In this document: positions 52,587 through 62,677 of the stretch, piece by piece
Numbering within the stretch: the first letter of the stretch is position 1
How the letters are laid out: each line of letters begins with the position of its first letter
Origin: UBA6136 sp044351045
GTDB lineage: Bacteria; Pseudomonadota; Gammaproteobacteria; Methylococcales; Methylococcaceae
Assembly (NCBI GenBank): GCA_044351045.1
Contig: JBILGM010000008.1
Location: 1-64,000 of the forward strand
Direction: 5' to 3'
DNA: 64,000 nucleotides
Made by a program: the position numbers and the translations under genes
The notes under the pieces: generated by a model
Database searches by the model: none
What the model was told of the DNA's origin: nothing
The model's input: the letters and a program-made list of their open reading frames with translations, nothing else

Positions 52587-53912
52587 ATGCAAGTGTCTGT
52601 TGAAACAACATCCGAACTAAGCCGAAAAATGACTGTGATCGTCCCTGAGGACAAAATACGGAAACAGGTGGACTCCCGTCTGCAGTCCCTTTCCAGCAAG
52701 GCCAAGATTGACGGATTTCGCCCGGGCAAGGTTCCTCAGGCGGTTGTGCGCAAGCGCTATGGGCAACAGGTGCGCGAAGAGGTGGTTTCTGACCTAATTC
52801 AGTCGAGCTTCTATGAAGCGGTTCGGGATGAAAAGCTTAATCCTGCCGGTACCCCTCAGATCAGGGCCAACAAGATCGATGAAGGGGAAGGCCTTGAATA
52901 TGAAGCCAGCTTCGAGATCATGCCTGATTTCGTCCCCATGCCACTAGAAACCCTGGAGGTAAAGCGATTCACGTCCAACGTCCGCGACGAAGATATCCAG
53001 GGGATGATCCAGCGCCTAAGGGAACAGCGCAAATCCTGGAGTTCTGTTGGTCGTGTTTCCGCGAAGGATGATCGCGTGGTCATTGCCTTTGAGGGGACTC
53101 AAGGTGAGGAATCCTTCACCAACGGCCGTGTGGAAGATTTCCCGGTAGTGCTGGGGTCGGGTCAGATGATTCCGGGTTTTGAGGACAAGCTGACCGGCCT
53201 TGAGGCTGGCGCAAAACTTGATTTTGATATCGACTTTCCAGCTGAATATCCTGGGGAAAAACTGGCGGGCAAGACCGGCCATTTCGCTGTGGAGGTCATC
53301 GCGGTCGAGGAGTCAGTCATGCCTGAACTAGATGCCGACTTCATCAAGTCCTTCGGCGTCGAGACCGGCGAGTTGGCGGGATTCCAGGCCGATATTCGCG
53401 CCAATATGGAGCGTGAGATGAAACGTGCGCTGAAATCGCGCACCAAGAGTTCGGTCATGGATCAGTTGTTCGACCGCAATTCGATCCAGTTACCGAAAGT
53501 GTTGGTTCAGGATGAGCTAAACGACCTGCTTAAGCCCTATCATGAGTCTGCTCGCAAGCATAAGCAGCCCCTGGATGAAGATGCCATGAAGCCCCAGCTT
53601 GAGCCGTTGGCCCGTCGTCGGGTGGCGCTGGCGCTGATTCTCGGCAAGCTGATTGATGCCCATGGCGTAAAAGTGGACCCGGCAAGGGTGCGCAGTGCGG
53701 TCGAGGATCTGGCGGCCAGCTACGAGGACGCGGATGAGGTGGTTCGCTGGTACTATGCTGATCCCTCGCGCCTCCGGGAAGTGGAAAACATGGTGCTCGA
53801 GGATCAGGTTGTAGATTTGATTCTTGAGAAGGCCACGACCAAAGAAGAGAGTATCGACTTTCAAGCCCTGATGACGGCGGCGACCGCCGCTTCCTTGCCT
53901 GGGCAGGCTTAA
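52587..53912 (+). CDS. tig: Trigger factor (ribosome-bound chaperone, peptidyl-prolyl isomerase)
   Basis: This 441-residue protein has an N-terminal ribosome-binding domain with KAKIDGFRPGKVPQAVVRKR, equivalent to the GFRxGxxP signature. A FKBP-like domain follows (DRVVIAFEGTQGEE, VLGSGQMIPGFEDKLTGLEA), then the helical C-terminal arms with EDQVVDLILEKATTKEE. It shields nascent chains at the exit tunnel. GAGGTGA before the ATG is a good ribosome site. It heads the canonical tig-clpP-clpX-lon order. Confidence 0.96.
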   Translation: MQVSVETTSELSRKMTVIVPEDKIRKQVDSRLQSLSSKAKIDGFRPGKVPQAVVRKRYGQQVREEVVSDLIQSSFYEAVRDEKLNPAGTPQIRANKIDEGEGLEYEASFEIMPDFVPMPLETLEVKRFTSNVRDEDIQGMIQRLREQRKSWSSVGRVSAKDDRVVIAFEGTQGEESFTNGRVEDFPVVLGSGQMIPGFEDKLTGLEAGAKLDFDIDFPAEYPGEKLAGKTGHFAVEVIAVEESVMPELDADFIKSFGVETGELAGFQADIRANMEREMKRALKSRTKSSVMDQLFDRNSIQLPKVLVQDELNDLLKPYHESARKHKQPLDEDAMKPQLEPLARRRVALALILGKLIDAHGVKVDPARVRSAVEDLAASYEDADEVVRWYYADPSRLREVENMVLEDQVVDLILEKATTKEESIDFQALMTAATAASLPGQA

Positions 53913-53930
53913 CTACTGGTGACGCAAACC

Positions 53931-54563
53931 ATGATAAACGGCTCCCAACCGAAAGACTCTGCAATACATGCGACTGGCTTGGTGCCGGTAGTCATAGAAC
54001 AGTCCGCCCGGGGGGAGCGGGCATTCGACATCTATTCCCGTCTGCTCAAGGAGCGTGTGATTTTTTTGGTCGGCCAGGTCGAGGATTACATGGCCAATCT
54101 GGTGATCGCCCAGCTCTTGTTCCTGGAATCGGAAAATCCTGACAAGGACATTCATCTCTACATCAACTCGCCGGGCGGCGTGGTAACTTCCGGGCTAGCG
54201 ATCTATGACACCATGCAGTTCATCAAGCCGGATGTGACCACGCTTTGCATTGGTCAGGCGGCCAGCATGGGGGCCTTGTTGCTAGCGGGTGGTGCGGAAG
54301 GCAAACGTTACAGTTTGCCGCACTCGCGCATCATGATTCATCAACCCTTGGGAGGATTCCAAGGACAGGCCAGTGATATTGATATCCATGCACGTGAGAT
54401 TCTTTCTGTTCGTGATCGGCTGAATCGCATCCTAGCCCACCATACTGGGCAGCCTATCGAAAAGATCGCTGGCGATACCGATCGCGATAATTTCATGAGT
54501 GGTGAAGACGCGGTAAATTACGGCCTGATCGACAAGGTGCTGGACCGTAGGGTGGCATCCTGA
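53931..54563 (+). CDS. clpP: ATP-dependent Clp protease proteolytic subunit
   Basis: This 210-residue serine protease forms the 14-mer chamber. The catalytic triad is Ser in IGQAASMGALLL, His in RIMIHQPLGG and Asp in DTDRDNFM. The INSPGGVVTSG oxyanion loop is intact. ATG 53931 has GGTGA eight bases upstream; GTG 53919 is an in-frame alternative. It follows tig by 18 bases and precedes clpX, its unfoldase partner. Confidence 0.96.
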   Translation: MINGSQPKDSAIHATGLVPVVIEQSARGERAFDIYSRLLKERVIFLVGQVEDYMANLVIAQLLFLESENPDKDIHLYINSPGGVVTSGLAIYDTMQFIKPDVTTLCIGQAASMGALLLAGGAEGKRYSLPHSRIMIHQPLGGFQGQASDIDIHAREILSVRDRLNRILAHHTGQPIEKIAGDTDRDNFMSGEDAVNYGLIDKVLDRRVAS

Positions 54564-54662
54564 ATCGGCGGGTTAAGCTGATGATTCGTAATGAAAGAGG
54601 TTGCCGCTGTTGTCGTTTTCGATTCCTGAAAACCGGGTCATTGAATATCGGAGGAGCCCAAC

Positions 54663-55943
<1,281 letters not shown>

Positions 55944-55965
55944 CGTTTCATTATTCGTTTATTCC

Positions 55966-55992
55966 AAAAAACCCGCCTTGGCGGGTTTTTTT
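55966..55992 (+). terminator. Rho-independent terminator of clpX
   Basis: AAAAACCCGCC (55967-55977), loop TT and GGCGGGTTTTT (55980-55990) make a strong stem with a T tract. lon must therefore have its own promoter. Confidence 0.92.
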
Positions 55993-56002
55993 AAGCGTTC
56001 AG

Positions 56003-56030
56003 CTTGTATTTCTCCATCACTCGCCCATAT
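56003..56030 (+). promoter_or_regulatory. Sigma-32 (heat-shock) type promoter of lon
   Basis: CTTGTAT (56003-56009), a spacer of 13 bases and GCCCATAT (56023-56030) agree with the sigma-32 consensus (CTTGAAA, 13-15 bases, CCCCATnT) at 5 of 7 and 6 of 7 informative positions. It lies between the clpX terminator and lon, at the expected place for a heat-shock promoter; the leader would be about 38 bases. Confidence 0.6.
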
Positions 56031-56074
56031 CCTGCATCAACCTTCCTTTCATGCCGCAGCTCAAGGACCAAATG

Positions 56075-58498
56075 ATGGAAAACAGCACAGCCGAGAATAT
56101 GAAGCCGGAAAAACTTATTCCCGTCCTCCCGCTCAGAGATGTGGTCGTGTACCCGCACATGGTCATTCCACTGTTCGTGGGCCGGGAAAAGTCCATACTG
56201 GCGCTCGATAATGCCATGCGAGATAGCAAGCAAGTATTGCTTGTGGCCCAGAAGGAAGCCGAGGTAGATGACCCGGGCTTTGATGATCTCTACAGCGTCG
56301 GCACCCTTTCGAACATTCTTCAACTACTGAAACTGCCTGACGGGACAGTCAAGGTCTTGGTTGAGGGTGCGGATCGTAGTGTCGTTGACCAATTCCATGA
56401 AGTGGACAACTGCCTCGTCGCATCCGTCTCGCCCATGGTCGACGAGTTGGGTGCAAACGAGCATGAAATGGATGTCCTAGTGCGCACTGTGGTGAGTACC
56501 TTTGACCAGTACGTCAAGTTAAACAAGCGCATACCGCCAGAAGTGCTCAATTCTTTGGCAGGTATCGACGATCCGAGCCGCTTAGCGGACACCATTGCCG
56601 CCCACATGACCATCAAAATTGATGAGAAGCAGTCTGTCCTGGAGGCTCCGCAAATTACCCAGCGGCTTGAGCGTCTCATGACCCTCATGGAGGGTGAAGT
56701 TGACATGCTGGAAATGGAAAAGCGCATCCGCGGCCGCGTCAAGCAGCAGATGGAAAAAAATCAGCGCGAGTATTACCTGAACGAGCAGATGAAAGCCATC
56801 CAGAAGGAGCTGGGCGACATGGATGATGCCCCAAGTGAACTGGATGAGTTGGCGCAAAAAATCTATAAATCCGGTATGCCGGCACCCGCCAGAACCAAGG
56901 CAGAGACCGAGTTGAGCAAACTCAGACAAATGTCGCCGATGTCGGCCGAGGCGACGGTTGTCAGAAATTACATCGAATGGATGGTCGGCATGCCTTGGAA
57001 AAAGCGTACCAAGGTTAATCATGACCTTGCCTATGCCGAGAAGATTCTGGAGGCAGAGCATTATGGTCTGGATAAGGTCAAGGAGCGGATTCTTGAATAC
57101 CTTGCCGTTCAGCAGCGGGTCAAGAAACTCAAGGGCCCCATCCTCTGTCTCGTGGGCCCTCCCGGGGTGGGTAAAACTTCATTGGGCCAATCCATCGCCA
57201 AGGCGACCAATCGCAAATATGTGCGGATGGCCTTGGGTGGAGTTCGGGATGAAGCGGAAATTCGTGGGCATCGCCGGACCTATATTGGCGCGATGCCAGG
57301 CAAGGTGTTGCAAAACCTGAGTAAGGTAAAATCCCGCAATCCGATGTTCATGCTCGACGAAATTGACAAAATGGCGATGGACTTTCGTGGAGACCCGGCG
57401 TCGGCTTTGCTAGAGGTGCTTGATCCTGAGCAAAATCACACTTTTAATGACCATTATCTTGAGGTGGATTTCGATCTCTCGGACATCATGTTTGTCGCGA
57501 CTGCAAATACGCTAGATATTCCCGCACCGTTGCTGGACCGTATGGAGGTCATTCGGCTGGCAGGGTATACCGAAGACGAGAAGATCAACATCGCTCTGCG
57601 CTACCTCATTCCTAAGCAGATCAGAAACAATGGGCTCATGGACGGCGAGATTCAAATTACTGAAACGGCTGTGCGGGACATCATCCGCTACTACACTCGT
57701 GAGGCAGGCGTTCGCAGCTTGGAACGCGAGATTGCAAAGATCTGCCGCAAGGTCGTGAAAAGCTTGTTGCTGAAACCCGCATCCAAGCGTGTCAATGTAA
57801 GTCCCAAGAATCTGGAGGATTACCTTGGCGTTCGACGCTATCGTTACGGGCGGGCCGAGGAAAATGATCAGGTTGGTCAGGTAACCGGTTTGGCATGGAC
57901 TGAAGTGGGTGGTGAATTGCTGACGATCGAGGCTGTCATCATGCCGGGTACGGGAAAACAGACCTATACCGGAAAGCTGGGTGAGGTCATGCAGGAATCC
58001 ATTCAGACAGCCATTACAGTAGCCAGAAGCCGATCCGAATCATTGGGTATTGATCCGTCCTTCTACCAAAAGCAGGACGTCCATATTCATGTCCCGGAGG
58101 GTGCCACCCCTAAGGATGGCCCGAGCGCGGGTATCGGCATGTGCACAGCACTGGTATCTGCCTTGACCGGGATTCCGGTCCTTTCCTCGGTGGCAATGAC
58201 AGGTGAAATCACGCTTCGAGGCGAGGTCTTGCCCATTGGTGGCCTCAAGGAAAAGTTGCTGGCGGCCCACCGTGGTGGGATTACGACAGTTCTGATCCCC
58301 CATGAAAACGAACGTGATCTCGCCGAAATTCCCAGGAATATCAAGCAGAACTTGACAATTGTCCCTGTGCGCTGGATTGACGAGGTTCTGACTTATGCCT
58401 TGCAGCGTGAGCCTGAGCCCATCTTAAGTGGCGCCAAGTCAGATTCTTCCGGGGTGAGCAAGTCGCCCGGGGTCTTAGGTCCAGTCGTGGCTCACTGA
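56075..58498 (+). CDS. lon: Lon ATP-dependent serine protease
   Basis: The protein is about 807 residues (E. coli 784). The N-domain begins PEKLIPVLPLRDVVVYPHMV; a coiled-coil segment follows. The AAA+ domain has Walker A LVGPPGVGKTSLGQS and Walker B MFMLDEIDKMAMD. The protease domain has the catalytic Ser in PKDGPSAGIGM and Lys in LPIGGLKEKLLAAH. AAGGA (56063-56067) stands seven bases before ATG 56075; ATG 56072 and 56051 are alternatives. Lon degrades misfolded and regulatory proteins. A sigma-32 type promoter lies upstream. Confidence 0.95.
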   Translation: MENSTAENMKPEKLIPVLPLRDVVVYPHMVIPLFVGREKSILALDNAMRDSKQVLLVAQKEAEVDDPGFDDLYSVGTLSNILQLLKLPDGTVKVLVEGADRSVVDQFHEVDNCLVASVSPMVDELGANEHEMDVLVRTVVSTFDQYVKLNKRIPPEVLNSLAGIDDPSRLADTIAAHMTIKIDEKQSVLEAPQITQRLERLMTLMEGEVDMLEMEKRIRGRVKQQMEKNQREYYLNEQMKAIQKELGDMDDAPSELDELAQKIYKSGMPAPARTKAETELSKLRQMSPMSAEATVVRNYIEWMVGMPWKKRTKVNHDLAYAEKILEAEHYGLDKVKERILEYLAVQQRVKKLKGPILCLVGPPGVGKTSLGQSIAKATNRKYVRMALGGVRDEAEIRGHRRTYIGAMPGKVLQNLSKVKSRNPMFMLDEIDKMAMDFRGDPASALLEVLDPEQNHTFNDHYLEVDFDLSDIMFVATANTLDIPAPLLDRMEVIRLAGYTEDEKINIALRYLIPKQIRNNGLMDGEIQITETAVRDIIRYYTREAGVRSLEREIAKICRKVVKSLLLKPASKRVNVSPKNLEDYLGVRRYRYGRAEENDQVGQVTGLAWTEVGGELLTIEAVIMPGTGKQTYTGKLGEVMQESIQTAITVARSRSESLGIDPSFYQKQDVHIHVPEGATPKDGPSAGIGMCTALVSALTGIPVLSSVAMTGEITLRGEVLPIGGLKEKLLAAHRGGITTVLIPHENERDLAEIPRNIKQNLTIVPVRWIDEVLTYALQREPEPILSGAKSDSSGVSKSPGVLGPVVAH

Positions 58499-58546
58499 TA
58501 TGGGTGTCGTCCCCGAGGCGTCGAAAATTCAGTGGCAATATCCAGA

Positions 58547-58595
58547 AACCCGCGTAAATAGCGGGTTGACACGGGTTTTGGTGGACTGCTAAATT
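58547..58595 (+). promoter_or_regulatory. hup promoter overlapping a small hairpin
   Basis: TTGACA (58566-58571), an 18-base spacer and TAAATT (58590-58595) form a good sigma-70 promoter for the HU gene. The hairpin AACCCGC/GCGGGTT (58547-58567) has a 7-base loop and its right arm overlaps the -35 box. It has no T tract and could be the weakened lon terminator. Confidence 0.55.
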
Positions 58596-58708
58596 GCCAA
58601 CTATGGTTTAAAGAAGAGGCTTACTGTGGCGCGAACGGACATCAGGCCACTATCATCTGAACCATCTCAAAGCGTAACCACGAAATCTCACACCTTACAG
58701 GGGGATCC

Positions 58709-58981
58709 ATGAACAAGGCGGAATTGATCGAAGCGATTGCCGATGCGGCTGATCTTACGAAGGCCGATGCGAGTCGTGCATTGGATGGCATGGTGAATGC
58801 AATCACTGGGGCACTGAAAAAGGGAGACACGGTGTCATTGGTCGGTTTCGGGTCCTTTCTGGTTAAGGAACGCGCCGCTCGCCAGGGGCGGAATCCGCAA
58901 ACCGGCAAAACGATCACGATTGCCGCTGCAAAGATTCCATCATTCAAGGCTGGCAAGGCGCTCAAGGATGCTGTAAACTGA
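58709..58981 (+). CDS. hupB: DNA-binding protein HU-beta
   Basis: This 90-residue histone-like protein has the family-defining MNKAELIEAIADAADLTKA and the beta-arm FGSFLVKERAARQGRNPQTG with the DNA-intercalating Pro, followed by FKAGKALKDAV. HU compacts and bends DNA. CAGGGGGAT before the ATG is a strong ribosome site. It follows lon, as in E. coli (lon-hupB-ppiD), and precedes two tRNA genes. Confidence 0.96.
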   Translation: MNKAELIEAIADAADLTKADASRALDGMVNAITGALKKGDTVSLVGFGSFLVKERAARQGRNPQTGKTITIAAAKIPSFKAGKALKDAVN

Positions 58982-58992
58982 CCAGCTTTCCA

Positions 58993-59068
58993 GGGTGCTT
59001 AGCTCAGCTGGGAGAGCATCGCCCTTACAAGGCGAGGGTCGTAGGTTCGATCCCTACAGCACCCACCA
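58993..59068 (+). tRNA. tRNA-Val (anticodon TAC)
   Basis: GGGTGCT pairs with AGCACCC; the D loop is AGCTCAGCTGGGAGAGC, and the anticodon arm CGCCCTTACAAGGCG gives TAC. The T arm is GTAGGTTCGATCCCTAC, and CCA is encoded. Length 76 bases. Confidence 0.97.
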
Positions 59069-59071
59069 TTT

Positions 59072-59148
59072 GGAGCGGTAGTTCAGTTGGTTAGAATACC
59101 GGCCTGTCACGCCGGGGGTCGCGGGTTCGAGCCCCGTCCGCTCCGCCA
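59072..59148 (+). tRNA. tRNA-Asp (anticodon GTC)
   Basis: GGAGCGG pairs with CCGCTCC; the anticodon arm CCGGCCTGTCACGCCGG gives GTC. The T arm is GCGGGTTCGAGCCCCGT and CCA is encoded. Length 77 bases, 3 bases after tRNA-Val, so one transcript is likely. Confidence 0.97.
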
Positions 59149-59157
59149 TAAAAAAGG

Positions 59158-59190
59158 AAACCCCGCAATATGTAGCGGGGTTTTTTTTTA
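59158..59190 (+). terminator. Rho-independent terminator of the tRNA pair
   Basis: AACCCCGC, loop AATATGTA and GCGGGGTT followed by a run of nine T end the hup/tRNA transcript. Confidence 0.93.
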
Positions 59191-59266
59191 CCATTATGGC
59201 GCATCTTCCAGCAATGCTGGGTACTCCACATATTCCTCCTAATCTTTTCTCTGCAGGTTATTAGAT

Positions 59267-61144
59267 ATGCTCCAAGCGATTCGGGATCGTGCACACGGTA
59301 TTTTTGCCTGGGTTATGTTGATTGCGATCGGTGTCCCCTTCGCCTTGTGGGGCATACAGAACTACATCGATACAGGTAAGGAGAAACCGGCGGCCGCGAT
59401 CGGTGATCGCGAGATATTTGATCGGGATGTCACACGGGCCTACGAGCAAAGTCTCAATAATCTGGTCGGCATAGACGATTTTGATGAGAAAAAGCTCCGG
59501 GAACAGGCTCTGGAGCGCTTGATCAGCGAAGAAGTGATAGTTCAGGGCGCCGAAGAGCGCATGCTGACAGTCTCTGATACCGAGGCACGTAGCTTCATTC
59601 AGACGCTTCCCTACTTCCAAACGGACGGCAAATTCGATAAGGAAAAATATAAAGTCATGCTGTCCGCGCAGGGCATGAACCCCACACAGTTCGCGGCCCA
59701 GATTCGTCGAGCCCTCATGAGCGAACAGTTCCAGCATGGAGTCGTTGACAGTAGCTTCGTAACCAAGGGTGAACTGGAAACGCTCATGCGGCTTAAAAAC
59801 CAGGAGAGAGAGATCGAATACGCGGAAATTCCGCTCACTCAAGTCACCCGAACCTTCAGCGATACGGAGATTTCCTCCTACTACAAGACGTATCTCACGG
59901 AATTCCGCAATCCTGAGCGGGTTTCTGTCGAATATCTCGCGCTCAACTTCGACGAAATCGCCAAGGATGTCCAGGTCAGCGATGAAGAGTTGACCAAGCT
60001 GTACGAAGAACAAAAAGCCAGCCTGGGGACCCCCGAGCGTCGCAAGATCAGTCACATTCTGATTGCGCCAGGGGACGGGAGTGAGGCGGCACTGAAGGCC
60101 GCCCAAGACAAGGCGACCGGTATTCGTAATCGGATCCTCAAAGGTGAGGACTTTGCCAAACTGGCTCAGGAGGTTTCAAGCGATGCGTTGTCGGGTAAAG
60201 CGGGCGGGGATCTTGGGTTTCTCAATAAGGAAGCTCAGGAGGAGTCTTTCACCAAAGCGGCTGAAAAGCTAAATTCGGATGAAGTTTCGGAGCCTGTCAA
60301 GACCTCGTTTGGATACCACCTGATCAAGGTGACAGAGTTGACTCCAGCCAAGCAAAAGTCCTTCGAAGAAGTGAAAGAGGAGTTACATAAGACTGCCCAG
60401 CGCAACGCCGCAGAAACCCGCTTTTATGAAAAGGGACAAAAGCTTGCCGAACAGACCTTTGAACACCCCGGCAGCCTTGATACTGCCGCCCAGGCGCTGG
60501 GATTGAAGATCCAACAGACGGTTCTATTTACCCGTGAAGAGGGAGAGGGGTTAGCTGCCGAAGAATCCGTGCGCAAGGCCGCTTTTTCCGAGGATGTGCT
60601 GGGTGGTCGAAACAGTGAGCCGGTCGAGTTGGGCAATGAGAAAGCGGTCGTCCTTCGCATCAAGGAGCACCAGCAGGCTTCTGATAAACCCATGGCGGAG
60701 GTCAAAGACGCCATCATTGCCAAACTGCGTGATCAGGAGTCTCGTGCCGAAGCTGTCAAAAGCAGCCAGGAACTTCTTAAAACTGTGCGTGATGGAAAAT
60801 CGCTCGCTGAAGCGGCCAAGAACCTCGGTCTCAAGATTACTAAAACCGGATTTGTTCGGCGTGATAACGACAAGTTGCCGCCTGAACTGTTGCGAGCCGC
60901 TTTCACCGCTGGACGTCCCGCTGCAGGCAAGGTCAGCGCGGGGGACGCGACTCAGCCAAACGGAAGCCAGTGGGTATTCAGCGTCACTACCGTAAAAGAC
61001 GGTCCCATGGCAGCTGCCGATGCCAAGGATCAGGAATCGGCCAGCCAATTTATGACTCGCTCCGGCTCTCAGCGCGAGTTTGGGTCTTTCGTCGAGCGTC
61101 TCAGGGAGTTGGCTGACGTCAAGATCAACAATAAGGACGGTTAA
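59267..61144 (+). CDS. ppiD: Periplasmic folding chaperone PpiD
   Basis: This 625-residue inner-membrane-anchored chaperone has a short N-terminal helix in MLQAIRDRAHGIFAWVML that anchors it. The SurA-like N-domain (IGDREIFDRDVTRAYEQSL) follows, then a parvulin domain at about residues 250-350 (RKISHILIAPGDGSEAAL, LAQEVSSDALSGKAGGDLGF, VKTSFGYHLIKV) and C-terminal helices. PpiD sits at the SecYEG exit and helps newly exported proteins. The length equals E. coli PpiD (623). It is the last gene of the tig-lon-hup block. Confidence 0.95.
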   Translation: MLQAIRDRAHGIFAWVMLIAIGVPFALWGIQNYIDTGKEKPAAAIGDREIFDRDVTRAYEQSLNNLVGIDDFDEKKLREQALERLISEEVIVQGAEERMLTVSDTEARSFIQTLPYFQTDGKFDKEKYKVMLSAQGMNPTQFAAQIRRALMSEQFQHGVVDSSFVTKGELETLMRLKNQEREIEYAEIPLTQVTRTFSDTEISSYYKTYLTEFRNPERVSVEYLALNFDEIAKDVQVSDEELTKLYEEQKASLGTPERRKISHILIAPGDGSEAALKAAQDKATGIRNRILKGEDFAKLAQEVSSDALSGKAGGDLGFLNKEAQEESFTKAAEKLNSDEVSEPVKTSFGYHLIKVTELTPAKQKSFEEVKEELHKTAQRNAAETRFYEKGQKLAEQTFEHPGSLDTAAQALGLKIQQTVLFTREEGEGLAAEESVRKAAFSEDVLGGRNSEPVELGNEKAVVLRIKEHQQASDKPMAEVKDAIIAKLRDQESRAEAVKSSQELLKTVRDGKSLAEAAKNLGLKITKTGFVRRDNDKLPPELLRAAFTAGRPAAGKVSAGDATQPNGSQWVFSVTTVKDGPMAAADAKDQESASQFMTRSGSQREFGSFVERLRELADVKINNKDG

Positions 61145-61225
61145 AACCGCACTCCCTTAAAGAAGTCGTGAGAGAGTAGGCGCAAAAACCCTTGGCGGAA
61201 ACAGGGCCAACTCACTCCGAATTTC

Positions 61226-62287
61226 TTATTCCGGCTGATTTTCCAGCCAGGCAAAAAAAGTGGTGTAGGCGACTGCCAGCAGGGTTGTGCCCAGGAAAAT
61301 TCCCACAAAACCCCAAGCCAGCATTCCGCCGACCACGCCCACCATGATCAGCAGAAAAGGCAGGGGGCTAGAGAGACCGATAAAGTAAGGCTTGATGAAA
61401 TTGTCCATCAGATTGATGGCAATACCCAAGGTGACGGTAAAGACCGCCCAGCCGTTCTGATCCAAATGCGACAACCATGCCGCGACGGGAATCCAGATGA
61501 TGGCGGTGCCAATCTGCATCACGGCCGCCAGAAAACACAGCAGGCCGAGGATCGTAGCGGCCGAGACGCCGGCCATTGCGAACCCGATCCCGGATAGTAT
61601 TGCCTGAATAAGAGCGGTGCCGATGACACCAAGAGAAACACCGCGAACTGTATTGGCGGCAGTCTGTGTCGCTGTGAGTGCAGATTCACCGCCAATTCTT
61701 TGAGCCAGCTTTTCAGCCACCGCCGTCGCCTGTTCTCCATAGGAATAGAGCAGGCCGGCCATAAGTACGGCCAGCACGATGTTGATGGCATTAAGGGCCA
61801 GGCCGGCGCTCCCATGGAGTAGCCACTTGCCGACCGTGGTCAAGAGAGGGCGTATTCGGGCGGGATCCAATAGCGCCAACCATTTCCCCTCGCGCCAATC
61901 AGCATCCAGGCTTTCACCTACCCATGGCAGACCTGCCAGCCATTCTGGCGGCTCGCCGCGAAGCCAGGCGATTACACGCTCGAATAGGCCTTCCGCATTG
62001 GGAGCATGCTCCGTGAGTGCGCTGAGAGCCAGAACCGCCGGTACCACGAAAACCAGTAATTGCAGCAAGGTCAGCAGAACCGCAGCGAGTTTCTTCCGAC
62101 CGCCGAGCCATCGCGACAGCGATAAATAGTAGGGCCAGGTCGAGAGCGACAAAATCATCGCCCAGATGAAGGGGGGAATGAATGGGGCAACGATCTGCAG
62201 GCAGGCATAGCCCAATCCGCCGACTAGCAAAAGCAGAAAGGCTCGCTCGATCAATTGTCCCTCATTGAAGGCACTTTTTAGATTCAT
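61226..62287 (-). CDS. AI-2E family (PerM-like) membrane transporter, second copy
   Basis: This 353-residue paralog of the protein at 19631-20659 has the same layout: APFIPPFIWAMILSLSTWPY, the middle soluble helices, GGLGYACL near the start, and the C-terminal blocks LMDNFIKPYFIGLSSPLPFL and MLAWGFVGIFLGTTLLAVAY. Substrate unknown. The gene stands alone between ppiD (convergent) and yheU. Confidence 0.88.
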   Translation of the reverse strand: MNLKSAFNEGQLIERAFLLLLVGGLGYACLQIVAPFIPPFIWAMILSLSTWPYYLSLSRWLGGRKKLAAVLLTLLQLLVFVVPAVLALSALTEHAPNAEGLFERVIAWLRGEPPEWLAGLPWVGESLDADWREGKWLALLDPARIRPLLTTVGKWLLHGSAGLALNAINIVLAVLMAGLLYSYGEQATAVAEKLAQRIGGESALTATQTAANTVRGVSLGVIGTALIQAILSGIGFAMAGVSAATILGLLCFLAAVMQIGTAIIWIPVAAWLSHLDQNGWAVFTVTLGIAINLMDNFIKPYFIGLSSPLPFLLIMVGVVGGMLAWGFVGIFLGTTLLAVAYTTFFAWLENQPE

Positions 62288-62440
62288 GGTTTTAGACTCT
62301 CTGAATGGGCTTCGATGCTCATGGCTACGCGGTCATATTGTTGAGAGGAAATATTCAGGAAATACCCGCTTCCCGTTGTCTTTCCTTTAGTTGTTCCTCC
62401 GCCCGCCGGGATAGACCTGAGCGGTGGGGTCAGAGGAGAA

Positions 62441-62677
62441 TCATGCGCGAGTACTCTCAAGCGCCTCTCTTGGGACGATACCGAAGGTTTCCTCATCGGT
62501 GTCGAAAACGATCACCGCCTTTCCGCTTTCAAGCTGGCCACGAACCTGTCTGACGCGCAGGGATAGGTTAGCCTCTCGTTCGCCATAGTCGGTCCCATCC
62601 CGTGTGACGAACTCCTCAAGCATGGCCAAGAGCGTCTCGGGCTCCAGCGAATGGTGGGGGATGATGATAGGTGTCAT
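62441..62677 (-). CDS. yheU: UPF0270 (YheU) family protein
   Basis: This 78-residue protein has PHHSLEPETLLAMLEEFVTR and DGTDYGEREANLSLRVRQV, the YheU signature, and AVIVFDTDEETFGIVPR near the end. No function is known for the family. Its ATG overlaps the stop codon of the broken zinc dehydrogenase (ATGA), so the two were once translated together. Confidence 0.85.
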   Translation of the reverse strand: MTPIIIPHHSLEPETLLAMLEEFVTRDGTDYGEREANLSLRVRQVRGQLESGKAVIVFDTDEETFGIVPREALESTRA

